Source of the DNA: JANSYA01 sp965243385 | GTDB taxonomy: Bacteria > Spirochaetota > Leptospiria > Leptospirales > Leptonemataceae | Direction: 5' to 3' | NCBI GenBank assembly: GCA_965243385.1 | Contig: CBDEUV010000002.1 | Location: 4,216,001 to 4,280,000 of the forward strand | Length of the DNA: 64,000 bases | Part shown: one piece after another, positions 53,194-61,470 of the stretch | Layout of the letters: each line of letters begins with the position of its first letter | Position numbering within the stretch: position 1 is the first letter of the stretch | The notes under the pieces: generated by a model | Told to the model about the DNA's origin: nothing | Databases searched by the model: none | Seen by the model: the letters and a program-made list of their open reading frames with translations, nothing else | Program-made: the position numbers and the translations under genes

Positions 53194-53780
53194 GAAGGGG
53201 CTCCGGAGTCCCGGTTTTGATTCGAGCCCGGCCGCTGATTCGGTCGGCGCGCTTTTTGATTTTGGCCGCCGCCGCTGGCGTTACGCGGCCGTCGCTGACC
53301 CACGGCCTGTCCGCGCCCGTCCCGCCGGGCAGGCTGCGCCGGGCGCGCTGGAGTGGAGCGGGGAGCGTCGTCTGCTGCGTCCCGGCCGCCGCCGAAGAGC
53401 CGACGGGATTTCCGCAGGCGGTCGCCGGGTGCCGGTTCGCCCCGCCGCCGGCCTCTTGATGAGCGGCGTCCAGATTCGAAGTCGAAGTCCGAATCGCGGT
53501 CGGCGCCGGGCAGGCGGCCGAGGACCACATAGCCGGCTCCGGCGTAGGCGAGAAAGACGAGCAGGGTAAAAATGCCCATGGCGCCCAGTACGTGCGCCTG
53601 TCCGGGGCTTTCGGGGATTTCGACCAGCGCGGGGTTCCAACAGGCCAGCGCGTGGTATACGCCGCCGTAAAAGATGAACCAGTAAACCGTGAAGACCGCC
53701 GTGAAGAGTATTTTCTGAAGGAGAGTCAACGAAAGATAATCCCGGGCATTGATTCCCCGGGGGATTTTACAGTCAATCAA
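53190..53780 (-). CDS. Membrane protein with long Arg/Gly-rich tail
   Basis: A 196-residue protein with two membrane helices (about 20-42 and 65-90, TAVFTVYWFIFYGGV and GAMGIFTLLVFLAYAGAGYVV) and a C-terminal tail of about 100 residues rich in arginine, glycine, proline and alanine. Not recognised as a known family. Start is uncertain: TTG at 53780 gives the frame shown; no ATG lies near. It is upstream of and overlaps tsaE, but there is no known reason for a membrane partner there. Confidence 0.6.
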   Translation of the reverse strand: MIDCKIPRGINARDYLSLTLLQKILFTAVFTVYWFIFYGGVYHALACWNPALVEIPESPGQAHVLGAMGIFTLLVFLAYAGAGYVVLGRLPGADRDSDFDFESGRRSSRGRRRGEPAPGDRLRKSRRLFGGGRDAADDAPRSTPARPAQPARRDGRGQAVGQRRPRNASGGGQNQKARRPNQRPGSNQNRDSGAPS

Positions 53781-53934
53781 CCCTGCGGAGTGCGCAGACG
53801 CTCGCTTCCGCCGGGAGCGGGTTGTTTGACTGATTTTTCGGCGTGCTTTTTTGGCGGAGAGTACGCAAAAAGAGCGAAATCAGTGGTTGTAGTGAATGCA
53901 GGCCCGTCTCATAAGAGCCGGGTCTCTCCCATCT

Positions 53935-55119
53935 ATGCACATATCGACCAAAGCTACGAAGACATTCGATCGCAGGCGCCGCCGGAAATGCGCGGCCGGG
54001 CCCGCAGCGACGCTCTTCGCCGTACTTCTGGGGCTGGCCGTCGTTCCGGCACAGGAGCTGCATGCACAATTGACCTGTACCGGCGCGGTCTGCGATACGA
54101 TCCCGATCTCGAGCGACGAATACAATCGCCTGTTCAACGAGCTGCAGTTGCAGTACTCGGGCGACCTCTTCGACCGCATGGCCGAGGCGATGGTGATCGC
54201 GAATTTGACGACCCCCTATATCGGCACGGTCAATCTGAATGATTCCTGGACTTTCGGCGCGAACGTCGGCGCCGGTTATACCGAAGCCGACGAGATCGAC
54301 ATCACCGCCACGAATATCGGCGTGATCGAAGACGTGCCGACCGGCGGCGCCGCCATCAACGGTCGCTTTTTTCTCGGCGTAAACGTCGGTAAATTCTTCG
54401 GACTGGGACACGATCCGTACGGCGACGAGGACGAGACGCCCTCCGCGCCCGCCTGGTATTCACCCGCGCGCTTCGATTTGTATTATTCCGGTCTGAAACA
54501 CACCGAGCGCTTCAACAACGAAAAGGGCGTGAGCGGCAGCCTGCGAGCCACGACCCGCTCGGAAAGCGTCGAGCTGCGTTACCATCTCGTCGAAGGCAGT
54601 GATCTGGTCGGCGGCGCGCTGTTGCGATTTCGCGGGGTTTCGCTTGGCGCGGGATATTCCAGCATGGCCCAGCGCCTGCGCTATGGCGCCGGCGAAACCG
54701 ATACCCTGGGCATCACCTTGCAGGAAGGCATCAATCTCGAGTGGATCGGCCAGAACTACGCGATCTTAGAAAACAATGTACGCACTGTGATGGTCGAATT
54801 GCGCACCGGCGTTCAACTGCTTTACTTCATGAATCTTACCATCGGCGGCGGCTATGCGAAGAGCAAAGGCCAGACCGATTTCTTCCTGACGCGCTTCGGC
54901 CCGCTGATCGTCGCGCAGAATCCGCTGGCCAGTCTGCTCGGCGGCCAGGAAAGCGCGAATCTTACGCTGACCTTGCTCGAACGCGGAGAGGTTCCGGAGA
55001 AGCTCTATTATATCAAAGGCGGAATCGAATTTCAGATTCTGGCGTTCAAGCTTGGAATCGAAGGCATCATGACGCGTCGCAACTACGGCGCGAGTGTGGG
55101 CGCGCGCTTCGAGTTTTAA
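53935..55119 (+). CDS. Exported beta-rich, probable outer-membrane protein
   Basis: A 394-residue protein with an Arg-rich N-region, a hydrophobic signal (ATLFAVLLGLAVVPA) and a likely cleavage after HAQ. The mature chain has a cysteine pair at the N-terminus (LTCTGAVC), many glycine/aromatic strands and ends in an aromatic residue (ARFEF), as expected for a beta-barrel. Not matched to a known family by me; it has the character of leptospiral surface proteins. ATG 53935 is chosen as the start of a normal signal peptide; ATG 53896 would add 13 residues. It converges on the SpoIIE gene. Confidence 0.7.
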   Translation: MHISTKATKTFDRRRRRKCAAGPAATLFAVLLGLAVVPAQELHAQLTCTGAVCDTIPISSDEYNRLFNELQLQYSGDLFDRMAEAMVIANLTTPYIGTVNLNDSWTFGANVGAGYTEADEIDITATNIGVIEDVPTGGAAINGRFFLGVNVGKFFGLGHDPYGDEDETPSAPAWYSPARFDLYYSGLKHTERFNNEKGVSGSLRATTRSESVELRYHLVEGSDLVGGALLRFRGVSLGAGYSSMAQRLRYGAGETDTLGITLQEGINLEWIGQNYAILENNVRTVMVELRTGVQLLYFMNLTIGGGYAKSKGQTDFFLTRFGPLIVAQNPLASLLGGQESANLTLTLLERGEVPEKLYYIKGGIEFQILAFKLGIEGIMTRRNYGASVGARFEF

Positions 55120-55121
55120 GC

Positions 55122-56975
55122 TCAGCCGCCGATCAGTCCGGCCGCCGCCGCGTCGCCGGAGCGCATCAGTTCGATGCTTTCCATGGCTTCGGCTTCTTTT
55201 TCCATAACATAGGCGCGGCCTTCTTTACCGGTCTTATACAGAATCTGCGCGAGCAGCTTGAGGTTCTTTGTGGACTCCGGGTTGCGCAGGCGATAGCGTT
55301 CGCACATATCTTCGGCGGGCTCCAGACGTCCGGCCCGCAGCATCATCTTCGCGCCCGACAACAAGAATTCGGTATCGTGCGGGCAGTCCTTCGCATAAGT
55401 CTCGGCCAGATCCGCCGCGCGTTCGTGCTGCTTCGCGCGCGAACAGGCCCGGGCGAGGTGTTTGATAATATGCTTCTGTTCCGGATCGGCGTTGTGCGCT
55501 TCGACCAGCAGGGTTACGGCCCGCGAATAATCCCCGGAGTCGACGGCGGACTGAGCTTCTTTCAAGAGCGCGCGGGTCGTGTTTTTCGCCGCCGCGGCCG
55601 CCACCGGATCTTCTTTTCCGTCGGCGTCGTCCGCGTCGCTTTCGGCCGCGGCTTGATCCAGATAGCCCACACGCAGCAGCGAGAGGTCGTCGGTGATCTG
55701 ACCGATGCGATCGATGGTTTCGACCAGCTTCGCGAGATCGCCCGTGGCGAGTTCGATCATATTCAATACTAAGTCGTCGTCATCGTTGATAATGCGTTCG
55801 CCGTCCGCGCCGATGCCCACGTACAGGTCGTCGCGGCCGTCCGAGCCGCTGAATATCACGTCGCCGGGTTTCATCGGAAAGACCTGGATCTTGACGTTGC
55901 GATGATTCACGTCCGGAAAACCGATCTTTTGCAGCGGCAAATCGGTTTCGAGAAAGCTGGCTTTGCCGTCGCGATACAAAACCATGCCGGGATGTTCGGC
56001 GTTTACGTAGTACATGGTGCCGCTCAGATCGTCGACCACGCCGAGTACCAGCGAAATAAACATACTCGATTCGAAAGTCTCGAACACCCGCTGCAGTTCT
56101 ACGAACGAATGTTTGATCCAGAGCTCGGGCGATTGATTCTGAACATCCAGCGAGAGTTTGGAGCGTTCGATATTGGCTTCGAAGAGGGAACCCAGAACCA
56201 GTACGCCGCCCGCGCCCTGCATGGATTTTCCCATCGCGTCGGCGTTTAAGAATACCGTGCAGGATCTGCCGCGCAGCTGCAGGGTATGGGCCACGCACAG
56301 GTCGCCGCCGAGCTGTTCGTCCCATTTCTTGAAACGAAACTGCTTTTTCTGGCGTACAAACATGTCGACCGAAACCCGATCGCTGCGCACGCTCGAACGG
56401 GCCAGGGGTTTGATCAACTGGGCGGTGAGAAAATAATCCCCGTCCTGTTCGAATTTCATGCGCGTGGTTTGCAGAACCTGCTCTTCCATTTCGCGCGAAA
56501 GCGCTTCGACTTTGCGCAATAGAGTTCGGTTCGCCTGGAGCTCGCCCGTCAATTCGTTGAAGACGCCCGCGAAGCGCGACAGATCGCGTCCACCGCTTTC
56601 GGGCAGTGGTTCCGCCTGCAGGCGGTCGAAATCGCGGTCGGCGATAGCCTGCCCGGCCCGGGCCGCGGCCGAGCGCATGCGCCGCATCGGACCCCAGAGC
56701 GAAATCCACAGAGCTGCGCTGATCAGCGCGCCGGTAAACAACGCGAAGGCCGGGCCCGCATAATAGAGCGCGAGAGCGTCGGCCGCGCCCGGTTCAATCA
56801 TCTTCGCACAGAAGCCGTTCCCATCGGCGCACGCAAACGCCAGCCCGACGGCGCAGATTCCCGGCAAGAGCGGCGCGAAGGCGGCGAAGGTCACCGGATT
56901 CCAGAGAGTCGTTTGCGATCTCTGTACAGAAGGCCGGGTTACGGGCCGGGGTGCGGATCCAGGTTCGTCGATCAT
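55122..56975 (-). CDS. SpoIIE-type PP2C phosphatase with HAMP-like region and TPRs
   Basis: A 617-residue membrane protein: two membrane helices (about 27-47 and 72-95), a HAMP-like helix and coiled-coil (about 95-170), a PP2C/SpoIIE phosphatase domain (about 195-435; FLNADAMGKSMQGAGG, FSGSDGRDDLYVG, ITDDLSLLRV) and a C-terminal region with TPR-like repeats (about 465-590). Such phosphatases dephosphorylate anti-anti-sigma factors in partner-switching systems. The metal motif is NADAMGKS rather than the usual GD..GHG. The sensor at 35147-37372, with an RsbW-type kinase domain, could belong to the same kind of pathway, but no anti-anti-sigma gene lies nearby. Confidence 0.85.
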   Translation of the reverse strand: MIDEPGSAPRPVTRPSVQRSQTTLWNPVTFAAFAPLLPGICAVGLAFACADGNGFCAKMIEPGAADALALYYAGPAFALFTGALISAALWISLWGPMRRMRSAAARAGQAIADRDFDRLQAEPLPESGGRDLSRFAGVFNELTGELQANRTLLRKVEALSREMEEQVLQTTRMKFEQDGDYFLTAQLIKPLARSSVRSDRVSVDMFVRQKKQFRFKKWDEQLGGDLCVAHTLQLRGRSCTVFLNADAMGKSMQGAGGVLVLGSLFEANIERSKLSLDVQNQSPELWIKHSFVELQRVFETFESSMFISLVLGVVDDLSGTMYYVNAEHPGMVLYRDGKASFLETDLPLQKIGFPDVNHRNVKIQVFPMKPGDVIFSGSDGRDDLYVGIGADGERIINDDDDLVLNMIELATGDLAKLVETIDRIGQITDDLSLLRVGYLDQAAAESDADDADGKEDPVAAAAAKNTTRALLKEAQSAVDSGDYSRAVTLLVEAHNADPEQKHIIKHLARACSRAKQHERAADLAETYAKDCPHDTEFLLSGAKMMLRAGRLEPAEDMCERYRLRNPESTKNLKLLAQILYKTGKEGRAYVMEKEAEAMESIELMRSGDAAAAGLIGG

Positions 56976-57054
56976 AGGCGAAGCCGGAGTCGTTCATGTT
57001 GCGCCTGTCGGCGTGAACGGGAACGAGCCGGAGCTGCAAAGATCAAGCGCCGGT

Positions 57055-57945
57055 TCACTTTCGCAAGTCTTTAAGCGCTTGCTTTTCGCTTTTGCCCAGT
57101 TTTTCGGTGGCGGCGCTGAAAGCGATGGAACTCAGCTCGCGAATATGCATGCGTAAAAACTCACGCGTCTCCGCGGGATAGGCGCGGCCGGTTTCGCGCA
57201 GCGTCCAGCCGACTCCTTTTTGAACATATACGTCAGAATCCGCCAACAGCTTGTTGACGAGCGGCAGTATTTTGCGGACGGGCGGTCGCCTTTCGCGCAG
57301 ATTATCGTAGCAGAGCAAACTAACCAGCGACTGCCGGCGAAGCCAGGGCAGCCTCGATCGATTCCAGCGGGCCAGAGTCGGATATACGAGATCCGGTGAT
57401 TGTTCCAGAAGCTGTGCAAAGATTTTCGAGAAACGATCGGAGTGTTCCCAGTTATCGATATCAGCGGCCCAGCCTTTGAGGGTCGGCCAGTGCAGTTTCG
57501 CGTCGAGGGTTTGCAGCCGGCCTTCGTAATAGAGCAGGGGCTGGATCTTCGCCTCGAAGAGCCGGGATTCGGACCATACCGCGTCCCAGGCTTTCAGCAG
57601 CGCTCGTTCCGCGCGGGCTTCGAGTGGTTTCGCGGCCTTCGCGCCGCTCCCTGCGGCGGCATTCCGGCGAAACGGATCGAATGAAAAGCCCGCCCGTTGA
57701 ATCGCGCGCAGCTGCGGCAGCGCGAGCCCCAGCACTTCCAGTTCGGTGCCGTAGATCGAGCGTCGTTTCTCGGCGGTTGTTTGCGGGATGTGCGCCGCCC
57801 GGGCCGCCTGCCGTACGACGCTCTCGACCTCCGTACAGGGGTCGCCCCGGGAGCCGACGTCGCGCCCGGTTTTCCGCGGCGCGTTGCCGGCGGCTCGCGT
57901 TGCGGTCTTTTGCGCCGCCTTTTTGGCTTTCGGTTTAGCGGGCAT
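57055..57945 (-). CDS. DNA alkylation repair protein (AlkD-like)
   Basis: A 296-residue HEAT-like repeat protein of the AlkD/AlkC family, which excises N3- and N7-alkylpurines. Recognised by YGTELEVLGLALPQLRAIQ, the WDAVWSESRLFEAKIQPL helix, WADIDNWEHSDRFSKIF and KGVGWTLRETGR in the C-terminal half. The first 40 residues form a lysine/alanine/arginine-rich extension (KPKAKKAAQKTATRAAG) not needed for the fold and likely flexible; it could increase DNA affinity. The gene overlaps the end of the SGNH hydrolase by 11 bases and is probably co-transcribed. Confidence 0.85.
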   Translation of the reverse strand: MPAKPKAKKAAQKTATRAAGNAPRKTGRDVGSRGDPCTEVESVVRQAARAAHIPQTTAEKRRSIYGTELEVLGLALPQLRAIQRAGFSFDPFRRNAAAGSGAKAAKPLEARAERALLKAWDAVWSESRLFEAKIQPLLYYEGRLQTLDAKLHWPTLKGWAADIDNWEHSDRFSKIFAQLLEQSPDLVYPTLARWNRSRLPWLRRQSLVSLLCYDNLRERRPPVRKILPLVNKLLADSDVYVQKGVGWTLRETGRAYPAETREFLRMHIRELSSIAFSAATEKLGKSEKQALKDLRK

Positions 57946-58753
57946 AAGGCATCAGGAGCTGGCCCCAGACCCGATAGCCTTCTTCGCCGAAATGGATCAC
58001 GTCGGTTCCGCCGTTCGGCAGCGTCGCGTGGTACGGCTTCGCCAGCTCCGGAACGTTTTGGGCGGACATTTCGCGCCAGAGGTCGATGTACTCGACTCCT
58101 GAGAATTCGTCGGTGATGTACTTTAACTGCCAGTTGTAATACGGAACGATCTGATTGGCCTTCCAGGTCAGCGTCGGCGGTACGCTGGTCATCAACACTT
58201 TCGTGCCCGGTGATTTCTTTTTAATGATCTGAATCAAATTGCGGGTCGCGGCCAGGGTGTGATCGATGCAGCGTCCCTGCAGGATATCGTTGCCGCCGAT
58301 GGAAATCGCGATCGCCCGGGGCCGCAGCGCCAGCACGTCGGCTTCAATGCGCGTGGTCAGGAGCCCGACCGTGTCTCCGCCGATGCCGCGATTTGCGGAG
58401 TTAATCCCGGGCAGATATTTACCCATGAGGGGCGGAACAAAAAGAGCGGCGATGCTGTCGCCGGTCACAACCAGGCGCGCGCTTTTTCGCCGCGCGGTTT
58501 CCTGAGCGAAGGCCACGCGAATGGCGGAGTAGATTTGCAGATATTTTTCGCGGTCGCTTTCTTTGACCTGGTCGGTGTTACACGTTTTGCGTTCCACGAA
58601 ATAGTCGAAGCCCATGCTGGATCCTCGCCGTCCGCCGGGTACGCAGGCCGCGCCGACGGCGAGCATGATCATCAGCATCCCGGCGCCCAGGCGGAAGGCC
58701 GCGTAGAACGGCGATACGAGTCTGGCTGATCGATTGTACGCGAATTGCTGCAT
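57935..58753 (-). CDS. SGNH/GDSL-type hydrolase, probable lipoprotein
   Basis: A 272-residue hydrolase. The N-terminus has a hydrophobic stretch ending in LAVGAAC, a weak lipobox, so it may be exported. Block I GDSIAALFVPP (serine), the glycine block, GGNDILQ (asparagine) and DVIHFGEEG (Asp-His) form the SGNH catalytic set. These enzymes deacylate or deacetylate lipids and glycans. An AGGGAG site lies 10 bases before the ATG. It is followed by alkD with an 11-base overlap, although the two have no evident functional link. Confidence 0.85.
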   Translation of the reverse strand: MQQFAYNRSARLVSPFYAAFRLGAGMLMIMLAVGAACVPGGRRGSSMGFDYFVERKTCNTDQVKESDREKYLQIYSAIRVAFAQETARRKSARLVVTGDSIAALFVPPLMGKYLPGINSANRGIGGDTVGLLTTRIEADVLALRPRAIAISIGGNDILQGRCIDHTLAATRNLIQIIKKKSPGTKVLMTSVPPTLTWKANQIVPYYNWQLKYITDEFSGVEYIDLWREMSAQNVPELAKPYHATLPNGGTDVIHFGEEGYRVWGQLLMPYAR

Positions 58754-58873
58754 TGTTAAGAACTCCCTGAATGCTGTTTGTAAAATTCGTTGTTTTGACT
58801 GATTGTATATGAATGCGAGCCTGGCTCGCGGGCTTCGCGCGAGCTCCGGGCCGTCGTTCGCGGGATAGCGGGC

Positions 58874-60184
58874 TCAGGCCTGGATCACCGAAGACGGTCG
58901 GGATCGGTTGGGGCGATATTTGCCGGGCGGTCGGCCGCGGCCCTGTTTGCGCTCGCGACGATTTTCGCGTCGTTTGCGAACGCGGCGAATGATGCGCGCG
59001 AACACGTTGCGACCCTTCTTTTCGCGGCCGTGAGTTTCGAGCCATTCGAGTACCCGCGGAAACACGTCCTGAATGGCGCGATCGCCGAGCACCAGGCCGG
59101 TATGACAATAATCGACTTCGGCCCCGCTTTCGCGCCCGATCATCACGTACTCTTTATGTTTCGCGGCCGCGCGGTCGTAGGCGAATTTTACGCTTTCGGG
59201 AACGGCGATGTGGTCGCGGGCGCCGGACAAGAATAAGGACGGCGTTTTGATTTTGTACAATCCTTCGCGATAATCATGGCTGCCGTCGATGGTCGTTTCG
59301 TGGTTGGTCTTGATCCATTCCAGAAACTGGCGCGCGAGACCCTGGGCGATATTCTCGATGCCGTTTTTCATCATACGGCGCACAGTGCGGCTGTTTACAT
59401 TGTCTTTACTGTAGACCAGCTCTTCAAGCGGGGTCGTGAATCGGCCGGTCAACGGCGAGATCACCTGCGCGCCGAACTTAAAGTCAAAGATGTCGTTCAC
59501 CCACGGGTAATTTGAAAGCGCGCCCCACACCGAGCGGCGGGCGTGATCAATCCGACCGGGACCGCCGAGCGAAACGAAGGCCGCGATATCCCGGGAACCC
59601 TGCAGCTCGCGACCCATAAAGCCGTAGCAGATCATAGCGCCCATGCTGTGCCCGACCCAGCTGATCTTCGGCGAGCCGGTCAATTCGCGGGCTTTGCGAA
59701 TCACCGCCGGTACGTCGTACTGTACGATGTCGTCGAAATTGAAATCGCGGTAGCCGTAACGCGAAGAGTGATAGGACTTTCCGACGCCGCGCAACGAAAG
59801 CACGAAGACCGGAAAGCCGTGCTGCTTTAAATAATAAGCGAGGCTGTGGCTGTGGTCCATGTCCACGCCGAATTTATTATTGGCGATGCCGTGACTCAGG
59901 ATCACGGGGTAGGCGCCGACCCGCGGATAGGTCGGGCGATGAAAATGCATGGCGATATTCCAGCCGTCTTCGGTGTGCGCATAAAACATCTGATCGGCGA
60001 TGTCTTCCATGCCGTACAGTTTGTCCCATATCACCAGAAACAGCGGGTAAAAGAGGACGATCAGGAGCACGAGCATCGCCACGACCACTGCCGCGCTGCC
60101 GACCACGACCGCCAGCACCACGATCAGGACGATGGACGTTCCAATATAAAGGGCGCTTTTGCGTTTTCTCGGGGGACCGAACAT
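58874..60184 (-). CDS. Membrane-anchored alpha/beta hydrolase with basic tail
   Basis: A 436-residue protein with hydrophobic N-terminal segments (about 10-60, IVLIVVLAVVVGSAAVVVAML) followed by an alpha/beta-hydrolase fold: HGIANNKFGVDM, LSLRGVGKSYHSS, nucleophile elbow SWVGHSMGAMI and the catalytic histidine in DYCHTGLVLG. It resembles lipases and PHA synthase-like esterases acting on lipid substrates. The last 50 residues are strongly basic (FARIIRRVRKRRENRRERKQ) and could bind membrane phosphates or nucleic acid. Substrate unknown. Confidence 0.83.
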   Translation of the reverse strand: MFGPPRKRKSALYIGTSIVLIVVLAVVVGSAAVVVAMLVLLIVLFYPLFLVIWDKLYGMEDIADQMFYAHTEDGWNIAMHFHRPTYPRVGAYPVILSHGIANNKFGVDMDHSHSLAYYLKQHGFPVFVLSLRGVGKSYHSSRYGYRDFNFDDIVQYDVPAVIRKARELTGSPKISWVGHSMGAMICYGFMGRELQGSRDIAAFVSLGGPGRIDHARRSVWGALSNYPWVNDIFDFKFGAQVISPLTGRFTTPLEELVYSKDNVNSRTVRRMMKNGIENIAQGLARQFLEWIKTNHETTIDGSHDYREGLYKIKTPSLFLSGARDHIAVPESVKFAYDRAAAKHKEYVMIGRESGAEVDYCHTGLVLGDRAIQDVFPRVLEWLETHGREKKGRNVFARIIRRVRKRRENRRERKQGRGRPPGKYRPNRSRPSSVIQA

Positions 60185-60271
60185 TCCGGGCCAGTCTCAC
60201 CGCGCCGGGGCCGCGGGGTCAAACGAAAGATCCCGGGCAGAACGCCGCCCGAAGAATCGGGCCGGGGCCGC

Positions 60272-61465
60272 TCAAATCAGCCAGGCCTTCCAGCGGTGGT
60301 ATTCGACGGCCATGCGTTTCAAATGCCTGTCGATGAGGGCGTCGGCCGCGCTCGGAGCGGGCGTCTCCCCGGAGGCCGCGCCGGGATGCGCGCCGTGAAA
60401 CCAGACCCCCGATCGAAAGCGATATCCGGCTGCTGCGGGCTCCCAGCGCATGCGAAAATAAATCAGCAGCCGTCGGTCCGGGGCCGGGCGGATCAGGGCC
60501 GCGGTCGTTTGATCCCGCGGGTCCCGACCCGGACGCGCCAGGGCGAATACGGCCGTGAGATTGCGCGCGATCTGTTCGTCCAGAAAACGCAAGCGCTCCG
60601 CTTCGCTCTCCGGGCTGTTCAGTTTTCCGGCCAGATCGAGCAGCGCGGTTTTTGAACGCAGCGCGCTGCGCGCCTGCTCGAAGCGGTCGCCCGAGATCAA
60701 AAAGTCGGTGGGGTACGGCGTCACATGCAGCGTATCGCTCGCCTGCGGACCACGGCCGTTCACACTGCCGGTTTCCGTATAACGGGCGCGCAGGCCGAAG
60801 CTATAGCTTGCGTATTCGCTCAGTCGGCCCAGGTCGTTTAACGGAAGGGCGATGCGAGCGTTCAGGCGCGCCGTATCGCCGTGGATCAGGCTTAGCAGAA
60901 AGCGGGCCGCGTCCGGCGGCGTTTCGATAGATGGCGTAAGCGCTTGTTGCGAGAGCCGCGCCGGATACGATCGCTGACCGCTGCCGCGCGCGAGCCAGTC
61001 CGCGAGCGCGTCATAGAATGTCAGAACCGTATGCGGATGATCCCGCGCGATATTTCGAATTGCCTGGCGGTCGTCCTGGAAGAGCCGCGCCTCCTCCGCC
61101 TGCACCCGCACGTTTATGTTCGCGTCGCCGCTGGCGAGCGTCATTTCGTTCGGCTTGCCTCCGCGCAGGCGAAACATCTCTGGAACATGGATTGCGATTG
61201 CTGTATGTTCGTCGTTCGCCCCGATCGCTTCTCGCGTTCCCGGGCCGCGTTCTTGTTCGAGCGTCAGGCGCACGCTTCCGGCCGGTCCGGGGCTGCGGTA
61301 CGTATTCAGTTGCGGCCCGCCGGCAGCGTTTTGCAGAAACAGACGGAGCTGCACAGACGCCTTCGTCACGGCGAACTCCGGCAGTCCTGCAAACACGCGC
61401 GGGCGGCGGGCCGCGCCGCGCGTTCGGGCTCGCTCCAGGTCGGATACGATATCGCCGCCGGTCAT
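60272..61465 (-). CDS. Operon protein D of the right-edge cluster (397 residues)
   Basis: Unknown function. ATG 61465 is 5 bases after the stop of the upstream gene, so it is translated from the same mRNA. It has no signal peptide or membrane helix. The region near residues 28-65 (GLPEFAVTKASVQLRLFLQN, then GSVRLTLEQE) recalls the strand pattern IPRVEAELRF...TVRFEIAAV of the other cluster proteins, and other beta-rich blocks occur at about 105-130 and 225-260. The middle (about 170-200, SYPARLSQQALTPSIETPP) and the end are helical. The other three genes of the cluster encode more clearly related pieces. Confidence 0.65.
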   Translation of the reverse strand: MTGGDIVSDLERARTRGAARRPRVFAGLPEFAVTKASVQLRLFLQNAAGGPQLNTYRSPGPAGSVRLTLEQERGPGTREAIGANDEHTAIAIHVPEMFRLRGGKPNEMTLASGDANINVRVQAEEARLFQDDRQAIRNIARDHPHTVLTFYDALADWLARGSGQRSYPARLSQQALTPSIETPPDAARFLLSLIHGDTARLNARIALPLNDLGRLSEYASYSFGLRARYTETGSVNGRGPQASDTLHVTPYPTDFLISGDRFEQARSALRSKTALLDLAGKLNSPESEAERLRFLDEQIARNLTAVFALARPGRDPRDQTTAALIRPAPDRRLLIYFRMRWEPAAAGYRFRSGVWFHGAHPGAASGETPAPSAADALIDRHLKRMAVEYHRWKAWLI

Positions 61466-61470
61466 GGCGT

